DNA of 46,235 nt, taken from contig CAJNDS010001524.1 in assembly GCA_905221605.1 (NCBI GenBank), positions 483,501 through 529,735 of the forward strand, given 5' to 3'. This DNA is from Symbiodinium natans. Lineage: Eukaryota > Sar > Dinophyceae > Suessiales > Symbiodiniaceae. Of this stretch, positions 18,472-28,632 are shown in pieces. A model generated the notes under the pieces. The model saw only the letters and a program-made list of their open reading frames with translations. It did not search any database and had not been told where the DNA came from. A program made the translations under genes and the position numbers. Positions within the stretch are counted from its first letter, which is position 1; every line of letters starts with the position of its first letter.

Positions 18472-18978
18472 CTAATCGTCATTCCGGAGCTCCTCTTCCT
18501 CGAAGGAAACCACCCGCCCCCTCAGGCGATCGAGGGTGTGTAACGCCAGCTCCTGGAAAGGTTCCGTTAGCTGGGGCTCATGCAGCCCTAAAGCCTAAAC
18601 CCTAAACGTTGGGATACTGCAACTAAACTCTGAACCCTAAACCCCAAAAAAAACCCTAAGCCCTAAAAACCCCAAGCATTTGGGGCTACACATTGCCGTA
18701 GCCACCACTCCACATATGATTCCGACACAGGTCGGCACGCGATCACATCAGCCCCCTTTTTAACGAAGCTCAAAGCTGACTTAGCCTTATATCCCCCTAA
18801 GCCCCAGAAACCCTAAACCCTAAAAACCAAGACCCTAGACCTTAGACCCTAAACCCCAGACCTTAAACCCTAAAGCCTAAAGCCTGCCTGCCCAGCCTAC
18901 ATTTTGGTTTTTGAACTGACTGCGTGCATCTGACGTGCCATTACTGTACCTGAGCCTCGTAGAGCCATGACTCTTTTG
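18472..18978 (-). CDS. Three exons joined in phase, unrecognised
   Basis: Exon 18978-18950 (CCCAG|, KESWLYEAQ, donor GTACAG), exon 18755-18678 (GADVIACRPVSESYVEWW, LRQCVAPN, donor GCTTGG), exon 18552-18472 (TTCCAG|, ELALHTLDRLRGRVVSFE, EEELRNDD, TAG). Joins are phase 0/0. The acceptor of the first follows the 220-nt pyrimidine tract described next. The TAG could be the true stop, or a GA donor after EEELRN could continue the gene leftward. Confidence 0.6.
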
Positions 18979-19003
18979 CTGGGAAAAGGTTTACAGGGTT
19001 TTG

Positions 19004-19222
19004 GGGCGGAGGGGGAGGGGGAGGGGGAGGGGAAGGGGGAGGGGGAGGGAGAGGTGGGAGGGGGAGGGGGAGGAGGGGGCGGGGGAGGGGGGGGGGGAGG
19101 GGAGGGGGAGGGGAGGGGGAGGGGGAGGGGGAGGGGAGGGGGGAGGTGGAGGGGGAGGGGGAGGGGGAGGGGGAGGGGAGGGGGAGGGGGAGGGGGAGGG
19201 GGGGGGGAGGGGGAGGGGGAGG
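19004..19222. repeat. (GGGGAG)n polypurine tract, about 220 bp
   Basis: Near-pure G/A hexamer-type repeat on plus, pure C/T on minus. It ends about 25 nt before the acceptor of minus exon 18978-18950, so in transcript sense it is a giant polypyrimidine tract. The long Pro/Leu/Ser or Gly/Glu frames across it are artefacts. Confidence 0.95.
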
Positions 19223-19368
19223 CCGAAATCCCAAACCCACAATGCCCTGTAAAAGGGGTGGATACTAAACCCTGAACCCTAAACCCTAAACCCTGAACCG
19301 TTTAACCCTAAACCCTAAACTTTAAACCCTAAACCCTAAACCCTAATGCGACTTCTAAGGGGCGAGGC

Positions 19369-19410
19369 CTTGAGCTCGGTGTTTTTCAACTTCTCCATCT
19401 GCTCGGCCAC
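19369..19410 (-). CDS. 14-codon exon, coiled-coil-like
   Basis: CTCAAG|GTGGCC opens and CTCAAG|GCCTCG closes it; the two borders are nearly identical. It reads VAEQMEKLKNTELK, typical of a coiled coil. CCCTAAA lies to the left and TTTAGGG to the right. Probably part of the same gene as 19801-19870 via a GA donor. Confidence 0.6.
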
Positions 19411-19577
19411 CTTGAGGCGTGGGTTTGTGATTCAGGGGGCTAGGGTTTAGGGGTTTAGGGTTTAGGGTTTCAGGGTTTTAGGGTTTTAGGGTTTTAGGGT
19501 TTTAGGGTTTAGGGTTTAGGGCTTAGGGTTAGGGTTTAGCGGCAGAGCGGGAAAGGGTTTAGGGTACAGGGCTTCAG

Positions 19578-19650
19578 GCAGTTTCAGTGGTACCCAAACC
19601 CAGTGGAGCAGTCACGCCTGCTGCAGAACGGGGCGAGCGAAGAGCGCAAA
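19578..19650 (+). CDS. Plus-strand exon
   Basis: It reads QFQWYPNPVEQSRLLQNG, ASEERK between TTCAG|G and a GC donor (AAA|GCTTG). The minus strand reads poorly. It sits inside the span of a minus-strand gene, so either it is an independent gene or the call is wrong. Confidence 0.45.
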
Positions 19651-19800
19651 GCTTGATTCCTTTCATCAGGCAAGCTCTGTGTGAACCTAAACCCTAAACC
19701 CTGAACCCTAAACCCTAAACCCTAAACCCTAAACCCTAAACCCTAAACCCTAAACCCTAAACCCTAGCCCGAACCCTCAAACCCTGAGCCCTGTTTAAAC

Positions 19801-19870
19801 CCGAATCGTTGGCGAAGCAGATCCCTAAGTTGACCCTGCGCTCCTCGGCGAGCATGCCATCCACCAGGTC
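19801..19870 (-). CDS. Exon of an unrecognised gene
   Basis: TATAG|GAC opens DLVDGMLAEERRVNLGI, CFANDS; a GT donor (G|GTTTAAAC) or a GA donor (AAC|GATTCG) closes it. With the GA donor it joins 19369-19410 in phase to read ICFANVAEQMEKLK. Confidence 0.6.
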
Positions 19871-20099
19871 CTATAACTTTCAGAGCGCGGTGCAGGGCTT
19901 AGGGTTTAGGGCTTAGGGTTTAGGGTTTAGGGGCATGGTCCCTTAACATGGGCTCTTGAATGGGGACCCCTCATATGCCCTGGCTTAGGGCGTATCGTTT
20001 TTGGGAATCAGGGTTCAGGGTACCAAAAGGGTTCCCTCCGGGTCTGAGGGTATAGGTTGTGGAGGGGCATTGTGGCCTTCGAGGGAACTTTGCGAGGTG

Positions 20100-20300
20100 T
20101 GGGGGGGGGGGGGGGGGGGGACTCAAAATGCTTGCAGGCAACACTGCTAGGAAGAACATGTCATGTTGACCGTCATGTCAGGTGTCAGATCAACATTGGC
20201 AGCGCGATTGGTGTCAGGACACCTGTTGATAAAGTGCACACGGAAACTCAATCTCACGATTGGAGATGCAACCATGTTGACCCTATAAGCTCTAAACCCC
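20100..20300 (+). CDS. Possible exon after a G20 run
   Basis: G run at 20100-20120, then an open plus frame with CQINIGSAIGVRTPVDKV and HTETQSHDWRCNHVDPI. No certain borders, and the minus strand is partly open as well. Confidence 0.3.
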
Positions 20301-20379
20301 AAACCCTAAACCACGCTACGTGCTAGGAGCGGTCGGAGCCGTGAGCTCGCAAGGCTACGTCAAAATCATACTTCCGCAG

Positions 20380-20500
20380 GCGCGTGCAATGGCTTCAAAT
20401 ATGACGTTCTAGAGCTGGTCTTCATGCTACTCCATTCTGGCCGTGCTACTTGTTCCATCGCGGCCACCCGCAAAGAAAGGGGGCCGCTGTTTAAAGTTTG
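20380..20500 (+). CDS. Plus-strand exon running into a G23 tract
   Basis: CCGCAG| then ACNGFKYDVLELVFMLLHSG, RATCSIAATRKERGPLF. The 3' border is lost in the G tract at 20500-20522. Unrecognised. Confidence 0.45.
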
Positions 20501-20719
20501 GGGGGGGGGGGGGGGGGGGGGGGCGCGATAACATGAAAAGAGGATCTCGCGGCAGCACTCGACTAGTAGCAGGGACAACGAGCCTCAGCCCTAAGCCCTA
20601 AGCCCTAGGCCCTAAGCCCTAAGCCCTGAGCCCTGAGCCCTGAGCCCTAAAGGCCCTAAGCCCTAAGCCCCAAACCCTTAACCCTAAAACGACCCACTTC
20701 GCCCCGTATGGACCTCGAC

Positions 20720-20811
20720 CTTTGCAAATCAGAAATCGCCGCCTTCAGCTGCTGCACGTCGTGCTGCTCGACGAGGCTCTTCACCTGGTTAAGCTCGCAG
20801 ACACCACCCAT
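20720..20811 (-). CDS. Probable first coding exon, coiled-coil-like
   Basis: ATG at 20811-20809, then MGGVCELNQVKSLVEQHD, VQQLKAAISDLQ, then a GT donor (AAAG|GTCGAGG). Strong codon character. It may start the gene that includes 19801-19870 and 19369-19410; direct phase with 19870 does not match, so a short exon near 20040-20095 may intervene. The CCCTAAG-type array 20581-20665 lies downstream. Confidence 0.6.
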
Positions 20812-21473
20812 CGCGCAGCGAAGAAAGGCGCCGAATCATAGCAAGCCTAGGGTTTAGGGCCTAGGGGTGAGGGTTTAGGGTTTAGCGTTTAGGGTTTAGG
20901 GTTTAGGGCAGCGATAAGAACCAGCCTCTGTAAGAAAACCCACAGAGCCGCGAGCCTAAATCTCAAAAACCACTGACAGAAGTCCTGAATCCTTGAAGCC
21001 CCGGAGTCCCTAGAAGTCTGGCTCCACATTCTTTGCTGCCTTTTAGGGTTTAGGGTTTAGGGTTTAGGGTTAGGGTTTAGGGTTTAGGGTTCAACGAAAA
21101 ATGATCAAACCTCCCCACCTCCGCCGCCCAAAAAAGCCCCAAATCCTCTAGTCTTCACCAGAATACCTGGTCAGGCAGGCCCTTGAAACCCTGTGAGACA
21201 TGTTCCCCAAAGAAGGCTCTCCAAACCCAAAAGAGAAAAATATCCAAAGGGCCGACCGTGTTGGGTGAATACCTGAACACTCCGTCTTAGATTAGGCCCC
21301 CCATACCGAAGAACGAAGATATGATGACAGGAGAGCCTTTCTGTGTATGTGCCCATTAATTAATCCTCTAAACCCTAAACCCTAAACCCTAAACCCTGAA
21401 CCCTGAACCCTAAACCCTAAACCCTAAACCCTAAAACCCTAAACCCCTTGAACCCTAAACCCGAAATAGCCCC

Positions 21474-21560
21474 CTAGGAGTTGCGATCCTGATTTCCGGG
21501 GTGCCCGGCAAGCTCTGTGAACTTCTCCATTCGGCCGGTCGCGTCGGGTGTGGCCCCCAC
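21474..21560 (-). CDS. Terminal exon, 28 aa plus stop
   Basis: GGCAG|GTG opens; the frame reads VGATPDATGRMEKFTELAG, HPGNQDRNS, TAG. An internal Met could be a start. Facing arrays flank it (CCCTAAA left, TTTAGGG right). The spacer 21090-21360 shows only a weak minus frame. Confidence 0.55.
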   Translation of the reverse strand: MGATPDATGRMEKFTELAGHPGNQDRNS

Positions 21561-21931
21561 CTGCCACTGCCGCAGGCTTACGGGGGGGCGGGTTTAGGGT
21601 TTAGGGTCTAGGGTCTAGGGTCTAGGGTGTAGGGTTTAGGGTTTAGGGTTTATAGGGTTCAGGGTGGAGAAGGTATTTATGGTTCTTTGGGGTTTTCGGG
21701 GGTCGGGAGGGTCTTCGGGTCTGAAGTTTAGGAAGTGTAGCGTCTTTGGGAACCTTTGACGTCACCATGAAGACAAATAAGACCACGATAAACCCTGTGT
21801 CACCCCCCCCCCCCCCCGCAAGGTTTCGGGTTTAGGGTCTTTCGTTTCCGAGGCCCGATAGCATACAGGGCCCAGCACAGCTCATTAACCTATACATTAT
21901 AGTCTGCACCCCCCCCCCCCATCTGCCCCAG

Positions 21932-22461
21932 GATAGACTGCAGACGCTCGACCCCAAGCAGCTCAAGCATGCCGGCGAAGCGATGCCGGACATGACCTGG
22001 AAGATTCCATTGCCTCGTGCTCTGGAGGGGGGGGCAACTGGTCAGTCATTTACTACAACCGGCTGCACGCTTCTGAAGGTTTTACGGCCTCCTTGAAGGG
22101 GCCTTCAACACTACACAGGAAAACTCCTAAGCCCAAAACCCTAAACCTGAACCCTACAACCCCCTGAACCCCAAACCCCTCAACCCCTCAAACCTGAACC
22201 CCAAGCTCTAAAGCCCGCAGAATGTAAAGTTATGCAGCAGGGAGATTCATCACTCGTACCCCCCAACTAGGAAGGCTAAGGAAGCATAACACACTCACCA
22301 ATAACAGCAGTTTAACCCCTAACCCCTAAACCCTAATTAAACCCTAAACCCTGAACCCTGAACCCTGACCCCGAAACCCATAGAAATCCGACTTTACACG
22401 GCCTTTCACAAGCTGGCAGGCTTCCTTCGGGGCCCCTATATACGCACCTGACACAAACTAG
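21932..22461 (+). CDS. Last two exons of a plus gene
   Basis: A C13 tract and CTGCCCCAG| precede exon 21932-22078, which reads DRLQTLDPKQLKHAGEAMP, DMTWKIPLPRALEGG and closes at |GTTTTACGG. Exon 22384-22461 (ATAG|) reads KSDFTRPFTSWQASFGAP, IYAPDTN, TAG in the joined frame. A second frame of the last exon (RLYTAFHKLAGFLRG) is equally open. The first exon is among the clearest in the window; family unknown. Confidence 0.65.
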
Positions 22462-22572
22462 CCGCTAGAAGTCTAGAAGTGGGTTCCGAGTTTACCGCAG
22501 TTTTTTTCTTTTAATTTATTGCTTAGTTACTTCTTCATTTGTTCCCCAGCTCTGGGGTTGTTAGATTTCCCT

Positions 22573-22640
22573 AGAGTGCCCAACCCCAGAGATTCCATGG
22601 AGTGCCCAACCCCAGAGACCCTGGAGTGCCCAAAGGGGGG
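22573..22640. repeat. Tandem 19-mer-type repeat, three copies
   Basis: Copies of GAGTGCCCAACCCCAGAGA at about 22574 and 22600, and a truncated one at 22624. The preceding CTCTGGGGTTG (22549) is its inverted partner, so the block can fold. Confidence 0.8.
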
Positions 22641-22759
22641 GAAGACGGCCAAAAAACCCAAGTCCCTAATCTGGGGACGTTCGATGTAACCTAATTGTTA
22701 TTATTATTATTATACTCTTTTTTTTTTTGGGGGGGGGAGGTCGGGTGAAAAAAACCCTC

Positions 22760-22879
22760 ATGCCCATGAATGCGGCCGAGGTCAGCACTGGGCATTCTCG
22801 CCTTCTTGGCGGCGCAGAGCAGGCCAGCTCTGGCTGCGAACGGCAAGCAAAACGCAATCGTCACTCGACTTGTCCCTGA
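22760..22879 (+). CDS. Small ORF or exon, 39 aa
   Basis: ATG-to-TGA frame: MPMNAAEVSTGHSRLLGGA, EQASSGCERQAKRNRHS. The minus strand is also open, so coding status is uncertain. Just upstream are (TTA)n, T11 and G8 runs (22697-22740). Confidence 0.35.
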   Translation: MPMNAAEVSTGHSRLLGGAEQASSGCERQAKRNRHSTCP

Positions 22880-22889
22880 CTCTTCGTTT

Positions 22890-22987
22890 ATAACATCGTA
22901 GTAGAGGAAGTAGTATAGCAAGTAGTACTTTTATGTAAGGATATGATAACATCGTAGTAGAGGAAGTAGTATAGCAAGTAGTACTTT
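22890..22987. repeat. Direct duplication of 42 bp, period 56
   Basis: ATAACATCGTAGTAGAGG.. through ..AAGTAGTACTTT occurs at 22890-22931 and again, identically, at 22946-22987, separated by 14 bp. No coding role visible. Confidence 0.9.
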
Positions 22988-22991
22988 ACTA

Positions 22992-23252
22992 TCAGACTGA
23001 AAAAGGCAGTCGGAACCAGCGGCGGAATGGTGTGCTTGCCGTGTCGTGCGTGAGTCTTGCGGTGAAGCTATGTGGGGTTGAAGCTAGTCCATTGCGCCTG
23101 TGCAGGCAGGCTTTTGCTTGCTGAAGCTCAAGTGAGCCGTAGAATCCAAGGAGAAAGAAATAGTTCACATGAAGAGCCTTTGTAAACCCAAAATGGGTTT
23201 GAGCTGCCAAAGCTGCGTCAGTCTGTGAGCATTTAAGGCATTTCATGCGCAA
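22992..23252 (-). CDS. Possible 86-aa ORF
   Basis: A complete ATG-to-stop frame (MRMKCLKCSQTDAALAAQ, then HVNYFFLLGFYGSLEL). CxxC near the start. No splice borders, no family and no telomeric repeat inside. It could be a single-exon gene or chance. Confidence 0.3.
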   Translation of the reverse strand: MRMKCLKCSQTDAALAAQTHFGFTKALHVNYFFLLGFYGSLELQQAKACLHRRNGLASTPHSFTARLTHDTASTPFRRWFRLPFSV

Positions 23253-23477
23253 AGCGACAAGGGGCTTGGGTCAAGGACGGCGAACATTAAACCCTGAATC
23301 CTAAACCCCTGAACCCTAAACCCTAAACCCTAAACCCTTGATAGGTTTCACTGGTTTTGGGCTTCTAGGTTTGTAGGGCCACAGTGGCCCGATTGAGAAG
23401 GGAACCCTGCGCCTTTTCGCGGCTTTCTGGGGCATATATAAGGGAACCTGACTCCCGACCTAAAAACCCGAGAGCCC

Positions 23478-23511
<34 letters not shown>

Positions 23512-23655
23512 CCCCCCCACCCCGAAAAACAAGCAAAATGATAATCGGGCGGCCCTTCGGAAGTGGCAAAAGGCGTGCATTGATCTGACATTCTCCTAAA
23601 CCCGTAACCCGAAACCCTAGACCCTAAACCCTGAACCCTGAACCCTAAACCCTAG

Positions 23656-23742
23656 AAAGAGGAACTTAAGGCAAGTTTGGACTCCGAGACCATGTCCACG
23701 CAAGGTCTTAGGGCCGCGCAACTTCAACCGACCTCAGATTAG
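23656..23742 (+). CDS. Terminal exon, 28 aa plus stop
   Basis: The acceptor is provided by repeat (AACCCTAG|), then KEELKASLDSETMSTQG, LRAAQLQPTSD, TAG. Good codon pattern. Upstream coding sequence is not found; the C36 tract at 23478-23520 lies upstream. Confidence 0.6.
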   Translation, partial: KEELKASLDSETMSTQGLRAAQLQPTSD

Positions 23743-23875
23743 AAGGCAATATTCCGGTCCCTGCAAATTACGGGGACAACAGCTAGAACACCACCCCCCC
23801 TAACCCCGAAGCCCTAAACCCTAAACCCTAAACCCTAAACCCTAAATTCACAGTTTTTGGAAACCGCAGTCTCAC

Positions 23876-23936
23876 CGGCGCGTCCCGCTGCCCTGCGTGT
23901 GGGTGCCAGGTTCGGCCTACAGCGGAGCTTGTAACG
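23876..23936 (-). CDS. Short internal exon
   Basis: CTTAG|C, then VTSSAVGRTWHPHAGQRD, AP, then the consensus donor |GTGAGACTG. Flanked by CCCTAAA (left) and TTTAGGG (right). Unrecognised. Confidence 0.5.
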
Positions 23937-24255
23937 CTAAGGCAAATATAGGGACTTTAGGGTTTAGGGTTTAGGGTTTCGGAAGTTTAGGGTTGTCAAA
24001 GTTATGGTCCCTGTTTGGATCCCTAGTATAATACGGCACCTAATACTTAGGGTACCCCAAAAGGGATCATAATTTTGACCACCACCCATATGACATATGG
24101 AAAGGCTTTCCGGAAACAGGGGTGCCCTTTTTGTGGGTTCCTAGAACGAGGGTTACACTATTTTTTTGGGGTATACATATACATACATATATATATATAT
24201 ATGTATATGAAATAAGGGTACCCCTGTTGGGTATCGCAGAACTCCACATGTCAAG

Positions 24256-24359
24256 GCTCCAAAATCGGAGATCCCCCCAAAACAGGAGGCTTCGACTTGG
24301 CGGGCTTCTCATTGCAATGCTGCTTAGGGCTGACATACCCTATGCCCAAGAAAGCTTAA
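24256..24359 (+). CDS. Terminal exon
   Basis: GTCAAG| then SKIGDPPKTGGFDLAG, FSLQCCLGLTYPMPKKA, TAA. Preceded by a composite of MITE-like sequence and a (TA)n core at 24010-24240 (GGGTATACATATACA to GTACCCC). A spurious frame crosses the TA tract. Confidence 0.5.
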
Positions 24360-24373
24360 CCTTTTGTCAGTGA

Positions 24374-25306
24374 ATGAATAAACAAATAAATAAATAAATA
24401 TAAATATAAATATATATATATATATCTGTAGGATTCTATAAGACCAGGAACCAAAAGGCTAAAGGTTAGCTGCCCAGCCCCTAAGGCCTCATGCCTCCGG
24501 CAGCAGCTTCGCAAGCTCCATGCTGCTCCGGCCCGCCGCATGTAATGCATGGCAGGCCCCAGTGGTCCTGCAGCGCTTGCTGTCTCACGCACTCACAGCT
24601 CCCGCGTTAAGTTCTACAAGTAACTAGCGATAGACTCTTCAAAGATCTGCTTCGGAATGCTGCTCACTTAACGAATTGAAGCACAATCCGGGTGAACAAT
24701 AATAATATCCGTGAGGGGCGAAGTGATGATGCTGACATTTGCTTGCATCGCATGCAGCAGAGTAGAAAAGTATCAGGGCTTGGATTAGGCTCTCATGGTG
24801 GAACCTTCTCAGTTGAGAACTCAGACGCGGTCTCAGCCCGCATGCTCTCAGTCACATGCTGCACATGAAAGATGCTTCGCCTGCTTCGCACTCATACGAG
24901 CTGATGGGCACGTTACATGTCTGGTTCCTCTTGCCGACTTGTATCTCCAAGTGATCCGTTGAGTCTGTTGCTCCATTCCCATCCGTGCACACTGGTGTCC
25001 CATGTGCATGCACAAGCTCTTTTGGAGTGCCTATCCATTAGGATTATTAGGACCAGACCCTTCAAAGAAGGAGCCGTAGTTTAAACAATTAGCAATGGCA
25101 CCCAGGATGTGTAGTATAGGGCGTTCAGGCTGTTTTGGAGATAGGGAATGAAGAACAATGAAACCATGCCGTCCTGCTTTCTGGGCGAACGTAAGGTCGT
25201 GAGGGCAACGCGCGGGCCCCTCTCTGCTTCATTGCCTCCTCGAAGACGGTGCAGGAGGTTGGCGTGGCGGCCGCCAGTCCAGTGAAGAACTGTCCAATTG
25301 CCATCA
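24374..25306. other. Microsatellites then gene-poor stretch
   Basis: (AAAT)n at 24374-24400 and (TA)n at 24408-24424. At 24460-24600 both strands are GC-rich and open but unconvincing. From 24600 to 25306 I see nothing clear; on the minus strand this would be the 3' UTR or downstream region of the ankyrin gene. Confidence 0.5.
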
Positions 25307-26775
25307 TCAAGTGGCTGCTTGCGGCTCCCCTGCAGCCAGCAGCAACTGCACGATGTCCGCATGGTTCTTGCAATATGCCCAATCAAGAGCTGTCTTGCCA
25401 ACTGCGTCGACCATTTTCAAACTCGCCCGAGCCTCCAACAGGGACTGTGCAATGTCTGCACGGTTGTGGTAGGACGCCCAGTGAAGAGCCGTCTTGCGAT
25501 CGTTGTCTACCAGGTCTGTGTGGGCCCTGGCCTCCACCAACAACCGCACTACGGCAGCTTGACCATGAACAGCTGCTTCGTGAAGAGCTGTCATTCTGCG
25601 ATTGTCAGCCAAGTCTTTGTTGGCTCCCGCCTCCAGGAGCACGCGAACAATGCCTTCACGATTCCCAGAAGCAGCCCAGTGAAGAGCGGTCTTGCCATAG
25701 ACGTCTGCGAGATCCTTGTCGGCTCCAGCCCCTAGTAGCAAGCTGACGATGCTAAGATGGCCTCGGGCAGATGCATGATGCAGGGCTGTCATGCCGTTCT
25801 GGTCACCTTGGTCTGTGTCAACACCCATCTCCAGCAATAAGCGCATGATGTCTTCATGGCCGTTGCAAGCTGCCCAGCAGAGACCGGTCTGCATGTGTGG
25901 CAGAGCTTCGCCGACAGCCTCGTCGCAGGCCGAGTCCCCACTTGCAGTAGACATCACCAACAAACGCGCGATGTGGGCGTGGTCACCGTCACAAGCCAAC
26001 TGAAAGGCAGTCTTGCCAGAGTCGTCAACCATGCCGGTGTCAGCATCAGCATCCAGCAGCAGGAGTACGAGGTCCACGCAGCCACGGTCAACTGCATAGT
26101 GCAGCGCCGTCCGGCCACGATGGTCGGCCAGATCTGTTTGAGCACTGGCCTCCAACAGCAGCTGCATGATGCTGAGCTCACCCCTGTGGCATGCGGCGTG
26201 GAGAGCAGTTATCCCGTCAGAAGGTGCTGAGTTTGGATCTTGAAGATGTTGCAACATCGCTTCTACTTCCAGCAGCTTGCCACTCGACGCAGCGTTCTTG
26301 AGCTCGCGCGCCCGATCTCGAGATGAGCTGCAAAAGGGCAGCAGCACAAGCTGCAGTTCAGCGTCAGACTCCAAAGCCACATCGTCCTCTAGCGGCGTGT
26401 CCTCGCAAAGAAGCCTTTGCCGGAAGCGTGGCACGCCGCAGAGTTCGTGCAGGTGTTGCTTCAACTTCCTCACCTGGACTAAGAAGAAACCCAACTTGTC
26501 TCGAGGCCTGCAGCCCCTCCTGAAGCCCCCGTTTACAGGCGCCCAATCCTACCGAAATCCCTCTGCTGAATAAAACCAAGGCCCATAATGGCTTTCCGAA
26601 ATTCGGGTACCTTATTGGGGTCCTCATTATTACAAGGGAATCCTACTATTTGGGGGGCCCCTTATTTCGTAAACTCCCATAGAACTCCTTTCAGAAGCAG
26701 AGTTGCGTTCCCCAGTTCCTCCACAGGAACGGCGGTCAGCACTTCCCCCGACGCAGCATTCCGCACGCGCAGCAT
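25307..26775 (-). CDS. Ubiquitin-like plus ankyrin-repeat protein, two exons
   Basis: Exon 1 (26775-26707) reads MLRVRNAASGEVLTAVPVEE and LGN. Exon 2 (26473-25307) continues VRKLKQHLHELCGVPRFRQ and runs to TGA, 411 aa in total. Residues 1-75 form a ubiquitin-like fold (K.LK..L....G.P..RQRL pattern). After a short linker come nine ankyrin repeats (about 115-408), e.g. GKTALHWAASGNREGIVR and MTALHHASARGHLSIVS. A Ser/Glu-rich insert (about 215-235) sits between repeats 3 and 4. Proteins with this UBL-ankyrin layout are very numerous in dinoflagellates; ankyrin repeats mediate protein binding and the exact role here is unknown. Intron 26474-26706 has a GC donor (AAC|GCAACT) and a CCAG|G acceptor and contains a family C element. 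An upstream in-frame Met exists at 26964, but the start at 26775 gives the usual UBL N-terminus. Confidence 0.93.
26590..26690. mobile_element. Family C element copy 1, inside the ankyrin gene intron
   Basis: It shares AAATTCGGGT.CC and GGGTCCTCAT with the element at 39584-39684 and lies wholly in intron 26474-26706. Ends are imperfect inverted repeats (CTTTCCGAAATTCGGG / TTATTTCGTAAA). Confidence 0.6.
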
Positions 26776-27528
26776 GCTAAGCTTGCCGAGGCCTGCTTGC
26801 TTCCCTTTGGGGCTTTCGGACTCTAGGGTGTTCGCCTTTACGGCTTCAGGGCTTATAGGGTGCTTGCATTCGGACCAAGTCCGGGCGCCAGGGAGCTCGA
26901 CTTCACGTGAGAAGTGGGCAGGCTTCCGAGCCATAAACGCCGCAGCCATGGGTAGCTTGAGCAAACCTAAAAAAGGGTTTACGGTTCACATACCCCAATG
27001 TGGATGGAGTAGTATAGGGATATGATCTGATCACAATTAGGGTTGATTTGGACCCCAAGCTAGAAAATTTAGCCATCTGAAATCTTGGCTTTTCCAGGCT
27101 TTTCAGGGCGACTTTGGCCTCCAAGTTAGGGTTTAGGGTTTAAGGTTTAGGGCTTAGGGTTTTGGGTTTAGGGTTTGCGGTTCAGGAGTCCTCTGGCTAG
27201 CTCGAATGAGGGGCCCACAAGAGCCTCAAGGGTGTCAACCCTAAACACTCGACCCTAGTCCCATTATTTACTTACAAACCACCCAAAAATCAACAACATA
27301 ATAATGATCCCCATATTGCCCTTATCAGGAAGAAAAATATGAATTGTTTTGCTTTTTGGGGGTTGGCACTTTCAATCATTCTGGGGGGGGGGGGGGGGGG
27401 GTGCGGGGCTAAGGTTCGTAGAATTTAGGGTTTCAATGTGGTTTAGGGCTTCAGGGTTTCAAAGTTTTTTGGTTTTGAGTTTACAGTTTTTCTCCTCGCG
27501 CGGATGGGTAGTCTCTGGTACATACACG

Positions 27529-27627
27529 ATGGCCCGTGGTAGGCAACATCGGAGTTTCGATTCACCGATTAGAAGAAAGCCTGGCCGGGGAGTGCGATAC
27601 CTTAAAGTCCAAGCAACCTCAGGTTGA
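27529..27627 (+). CDS. Small ORF, 32 aa, very basic
   Basis: ATG-to-TGA: MARGRQHRSFDSPIRRKPG, RGVRYLKVQATSG. It could be a last exon or a genuine small basic protein. A G18 run lies upstream (27383-27401). The region 27030-27520 has no other gene I can support; a minus frame near 27040-27125 reads EAKVALKSLEKPRFQM. Confidence 0.35.
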   Translation: MARGRQHRSFDSPIRRKPGRGVRYLKVQATSG

Positions 27628-27715
27628 ATGAAGGGAGGCGTTCGGAGGCTTCGGGGCACATTGCATTTTCAAGCTCAGGAGTTCAGGATAGTGGAATTCA
27701 TGGTTGAGCTCTACA

Positions 27716-27875
27716 CACACATACGAATATATAAAGATATGTATATATATATATATATATAGATATATAGAGAGATATATATATATACATGCACAGATAC
27801 ATAAATAAATAAATAAATAAATACAAACAAATAAATCTATACATAATGATATACCTACACACACACACACACACT
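27716..27875. repeat. Microsatellite cluster
   Basis: (TA)n, (AAAT)n and (CA)n in succession. Long frames on minus (Tyr/Ile/Cys-rich) are artefacts of these. Confidence 0.95.
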
Positions 27876-28182
27876 GTGTATTTCGGCCTTTGATTTTGGG
27901 GTCTCAGGGCCACTTCGGAACTCCACCAGGTTCGGAACCTCATGTTAAGGATCCGCATTGGCTTTGCCAAGAACGAGGATGGGCGTGAAACACATCTGGG
28001 CCCTAAACCCTAAACCCTAAACCCTAAACCCTAAACCCTAAACCCTAAACCCTAAACCCTAAACCCTAAACCCTAAACCCTAAACCCTAAACCCTAAACC
28101 CTAAACCCTAAACCCTAAACCCTAAACCCCAAACCCTAAACCCTAAACCCTAAACCCTAAACCCTAAACCCTGCCGCCTCAG

Positions 28183-28284
28183 CCATGCCGGAGGAACTGA
28201 TAAAGCTTGCCTCAGCCCGATGCCAAGGGTGCATCTTTGCTTCAGGGCTCCGCATTTCCTTCTTTAGTGTTTTCAGTGCTCAGG
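28183..28284 (+). CDS. Exon, possibly with the start codon
   Basis: After the longest CCCTAAA array (28000-28173), CTCAG|CC ATG opens MPEELIKLASARCQGCIF, ASGLRISFFSVFSAQ, and a GT donor (G|GTGTAGGG) may close it. The ATG could be initiator or internal. Confidence 0.45.
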
Positions 28285-28367
28285 GTGTAGGGTTTTCAGT
28301 AGGGCTTTCAGGGTTCAGGGTTTAGGGTTTAGGATTTTCAGGGTTTAGGGTGTGGGGCTTTGGGAGC

Positions 28368-28465
28368 CTATGACGCACGAAGGTAAGCGCTGACTCTGGA
28401 GCCAACCCCAGCAAAACTGCCCTGCAAGCTTGAAACAACAAGCTCGACCCATAGTGTGTCAAACT
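28368..28465 (-). CDS. Terminal exon
   Basis: CTTAG|AG then FDTLWVELVVSSLQGSF, AGVGSRVSAYLRAS, TAG. A plus-strand GTAAGC site overlaps it, so the strand is not certain. Confidence 0.45.
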
Positions 28466-28535
28466 CTAAGCCCCTTCAAACCCTAAACCCTAAACCCCAA
28501 ACCCTACACCCTAAACCCTAAACCCCAAATTCAGA

Positions 28536-28632
28536 TCAGGGTCGATTGTCAAGGAAGTCGTCGACGACGTACTTGTGGGTCTCCCGGCCCAGCGTCCACG
28601 CTTGGCAGCAGGGGCAGTGCAAGGCCGGTCTG
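28536..28632 (-). CDS. Terminal exon with a Cys cluster
   Basis: CTCCAG|C then RPALHCPCCQAWTLGRE, THKYVVDDFLDNRP, TGA. HCxCC suggests metal binding or a disulphide, by inference. The plus strand is also open (EVVDDVLVGLPAQRPR), but the minus reading looks more natural. Facing arrays flank it. Confidence 0.5.

Noticed and set aside
18941-19275. Poly-Pro and poly-Gly/Glu proteins of about 100 aa
   Set aside because: Pure translation of the (GGGGAG)n tract in every frame.
23384-23599. Poly-Pro ORF on plus and poly-Gly ORF on minus
   Set aside because: Produced by the C36 run at 23478-23520. GCATATATAAGG at 23432 looks TATA-like, but dinoflagellate promoters rarely use TATA and nothing else supports it.
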